Assembly (NCBI RefSeq): GCF_001548395.1
Contig: NZ_AP017367.1
Span: forward strand, 1,401,001-1,465,000
DNA from: Leptolyngbya sp. O-77
GTDB lineage: Bacteria > Cyanobacteriota > Cyanobacteriia > Elainellales > Elainellaceae
Length of the DNA: 64,000 nucleotides
Reading direction: 5' to 3'
Notes under the pieces: generated by a model
Seen by the model: only the letters and a program-made list of their open reading frames with translations
What the model was told of the DNA's origin: nothing
Database searches by the model: none
Made by a program: the position numbers and the translations under genes
Part shown: piece after piece, positions 62,781-64,000 of the stretch
How the letters are laid out: each line of letters starts with the position of its first letter
Numbering within the stretch: the first letter of the stretch is position 1

Positions 62781-63662
62781 CTAATCCAGATTGCGCCCGG
62801 TCAGCTCCACAAAGATATCCTCCAGGTTGGACGGGCGCACCATCATCCCGGCTTTATTTGGCTGCGCTTCAAAAAAGGCGTTGGCCTCTGCCATTGTGGG
62901 AAAGAACTTGTAATCCCAGCGATCGCCATCCTGTTTCATCACCAGCCCCTCGCCGTGCTGGTGGCGCAGTTCTTCCAGCGTGCCCAGAGCGATTAGCTTG
63001 CCGCTGTCCATAATGCCGATGCGGTTGGGCACGGCGTAGCTGCCAAAGCTGGAGCCGCAGAGATATTCCACCTCTTCCATGTAGTGCGTCGTCAGCAGAA
63101 TCGTCATGCCCTGCTGATTCAGCCCTTTGATGATTTCCCAGAGGCGGCGGCGGGTTTGTGGATCGAGTCCGACAGTCGGCTCGTCCAGAAACAAAATGCG
63201 CGGCTCGTGCAGCAGGGCGCGGGCGATTTGCAGTCGGCGCTTCATGCCGCCAGACAGCGTTTTCACCAGGTCATTGCGGCGATCGCTCAGTTCCACATAC
63301 TCCAGCCAGCGGTCGATCTCGCGCTGGCGGCGGGGATTGGGGATATGGTGCATCCGACCGTGAAATTCCATGTTTTCCCACACGGTCAGATCCACATCCA
63401 CGCTCATCTGTTGTAACACCACGCCAATTTGCTGCTTCACCAGCACGGGCTGCTGCGCTACGTCATAGCCTGCCACTTCGATGCGTCCGCTCGTGATTCG
63501 CGTCAGCGTGGTCAACATACGAATCGTGGTCGATTTGCCCGCGCCGTTTGGCCCCAGCAGCCCAAAGATTTCCCCCGGCTGAATCGTAAAAGACAGGTCG
63601 TTGACCACAGGCGTATTGCCGTAGACCTTGGTGACGTGTTGAAGGGCGATCGCCGCTGTCAT
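62781..63662 (-). CDS. ABC-2 type transporter ATP-binding protein (DrrA-like) with loop insertion
   Basis: 293-aa ATPase of the CcmA/DrrA group, which pairs with an ABC-2 permease for lipid, drug or polysaccharide export. Walker A is LLGPNGAGKSTTIRML, Q-loop IGVVLQQMSVDVDLTVWEN, signature TLSGGMKRRLQIARAL, Walker B ILFLDEPTVGLDPQTRR and switch His in LLTTHYMEE. After EYLC there is an 11-residue insertion GSSFGSYAVPN (63024-63056) where relatives usually have a single Asp. The C-terminus VRPSNLEDIFVELTGR is the DrrA-type domain. No permease gene is inside the window on the downstream side. Confidence 0.92.
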   Translation of the reverse strand: MTAAIALQHVTKVYGNTPVVNDLSFTIQPGEIFGLLGPNGAGKSTTIRMLTTLTRITSGRIEVAGYDVAQQPVLVKQQIGVVLQQMSVDVDLTVWENMEFHGRMHHIPNPRRQREIDRWLEYVELSDRRNDLVKTLSGGMKRRLQIARALLHEPRILFLDEPTVGLDPQTRRRLWEIIKGLNQQGMTILLTTHYMEEVEYLCGSSFGSYAVPNRIGIMDSGKLIALGTLEELRHQHGEGLVMKQDGDRWDYKFFPTMAEANAFFEAQPNKAGMMVRPSNLEDIFVELTGRNLD

Positions 63663-64000
63663 AGTTCAGGGTTGGAAGTTGAAGATTGGAGGTTGGGCAG
63701 GAAACATGATGCGCGTCAGCGTTTCTTTACATAAGGTAACATCCCTAGTAGCCTCAAATCCTGGCTATAAAACCCTGACAATTTGGCAAAATTTCTCAGG
63801 CTGGGGGTTGACGAGGTTTTGCAAACTTCGTTACAGTTAGCGATAAGTTGAAATGAATTCAACTTGCAAGCATCTCGTTTTCAAACATCTTGTGCTGAGC
63901 AACCTGGTTCTACAGCTACTGAGCTTTGTTATGTCGATTCAAGTCCGCTACTTTTACTTTTGGTTTAGCAAGGTTCACCTGGGGTGAGTCCAGCTTGACC
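63663..64000. other. Terminal intergenic region
   Basis: Upstream region of the ABC ATPase. The repeat GGTTGGAAGTTGAAGATTGGAGGTTGG occurs just before it (seen in pieces around 63668-63697). No full gene is visible before the window ends; an 18-codon frame at 63931 is too short to call. Confidence 0.4.

Overview
This window is a cyanobacterial chromosome segment. The main evidence is the very frequent HIP1 octamer GCGATCGC in genes and spacers, together with cyanobacterial-type genes: cytochrome c6 (petJ), the cyanobacterial glutamate-cysteine ligase (gshA), an SLH-OprB porin, CyaB-like GAF-PAS adenylate cyclase, and AAA-WD40 signalling proteins. Base composition and the style of the small dispersed repeats suggest a filamentous Leptolyngbya/Thermoleptolyngbya-like organism, but that genus guess is inference. 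I saw no rRNA, tRNA, CRISPR array or prophage.

Layout. 0-7 kb: 3' part of a GAF-PAS adenylate cyclase, a TRIC-type channel whose 5' end is formed by an IS1-family insertion, a TldE/PmbA protein and an enolase gene with a tight cluster of indels. 7-16 kb: cytochrome c6, an MnmC-like methyltransferase next to acetolactate synthase small subunit, a divergent PEP-synthase-like enzyme, two small membrane proteins and a GMC oxidoreductase with an extra N-terminal domain. 16-27 kb: a small gene behind a hairpin leader, a broken secreted-style gene, an SPFH protein, a histidine-kinase-like ATPase next to a giant kinase/ATPase/GAF/PP2C protein, and a porin with an 11-bp repeat array upstream. 27-34 kb: glycosyltransferase, MltA, and a coupled PPIase/type I secretion ABC pair. 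34-39 kb: a probable two-gene signalling or conflict locus (HTH-ATPase, frameshifted, plus AAA-PAS-TM-WD40). 39.8-43 kb: small exported proteins made from shuffled domains, with nested repeats between them. 43-48 kb: two tandem TAP-like alpha/beta hydrolases (the first frameshifted), a Uma2 nuclease-like protein and a membrane protein. 48-64 kb: mainly housekeeping genes: folE, an SDR, accA, MATE transporter, L,D-transpeptidase, ppk2-polA, a GHL10 hydrolase, gshA and an ABC ATPase.

Themes. Four genes (eno, the 16.9 kb gene, the HTH-ATPase and the first hydrolase) are interrupted by small indels, three of them at single-base homopolymers. This needs read-level checking before any is called a pseudogene. 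The most promising accessory signals are the HTH-ATPase/AAA-WD40 pair, the domain-shuffled exported family, the 11-bp repeat array ahead of the porin, and the kinase-PP2C/ATPase pair. All functional calls come from reading motifs by eye; no database search was run.
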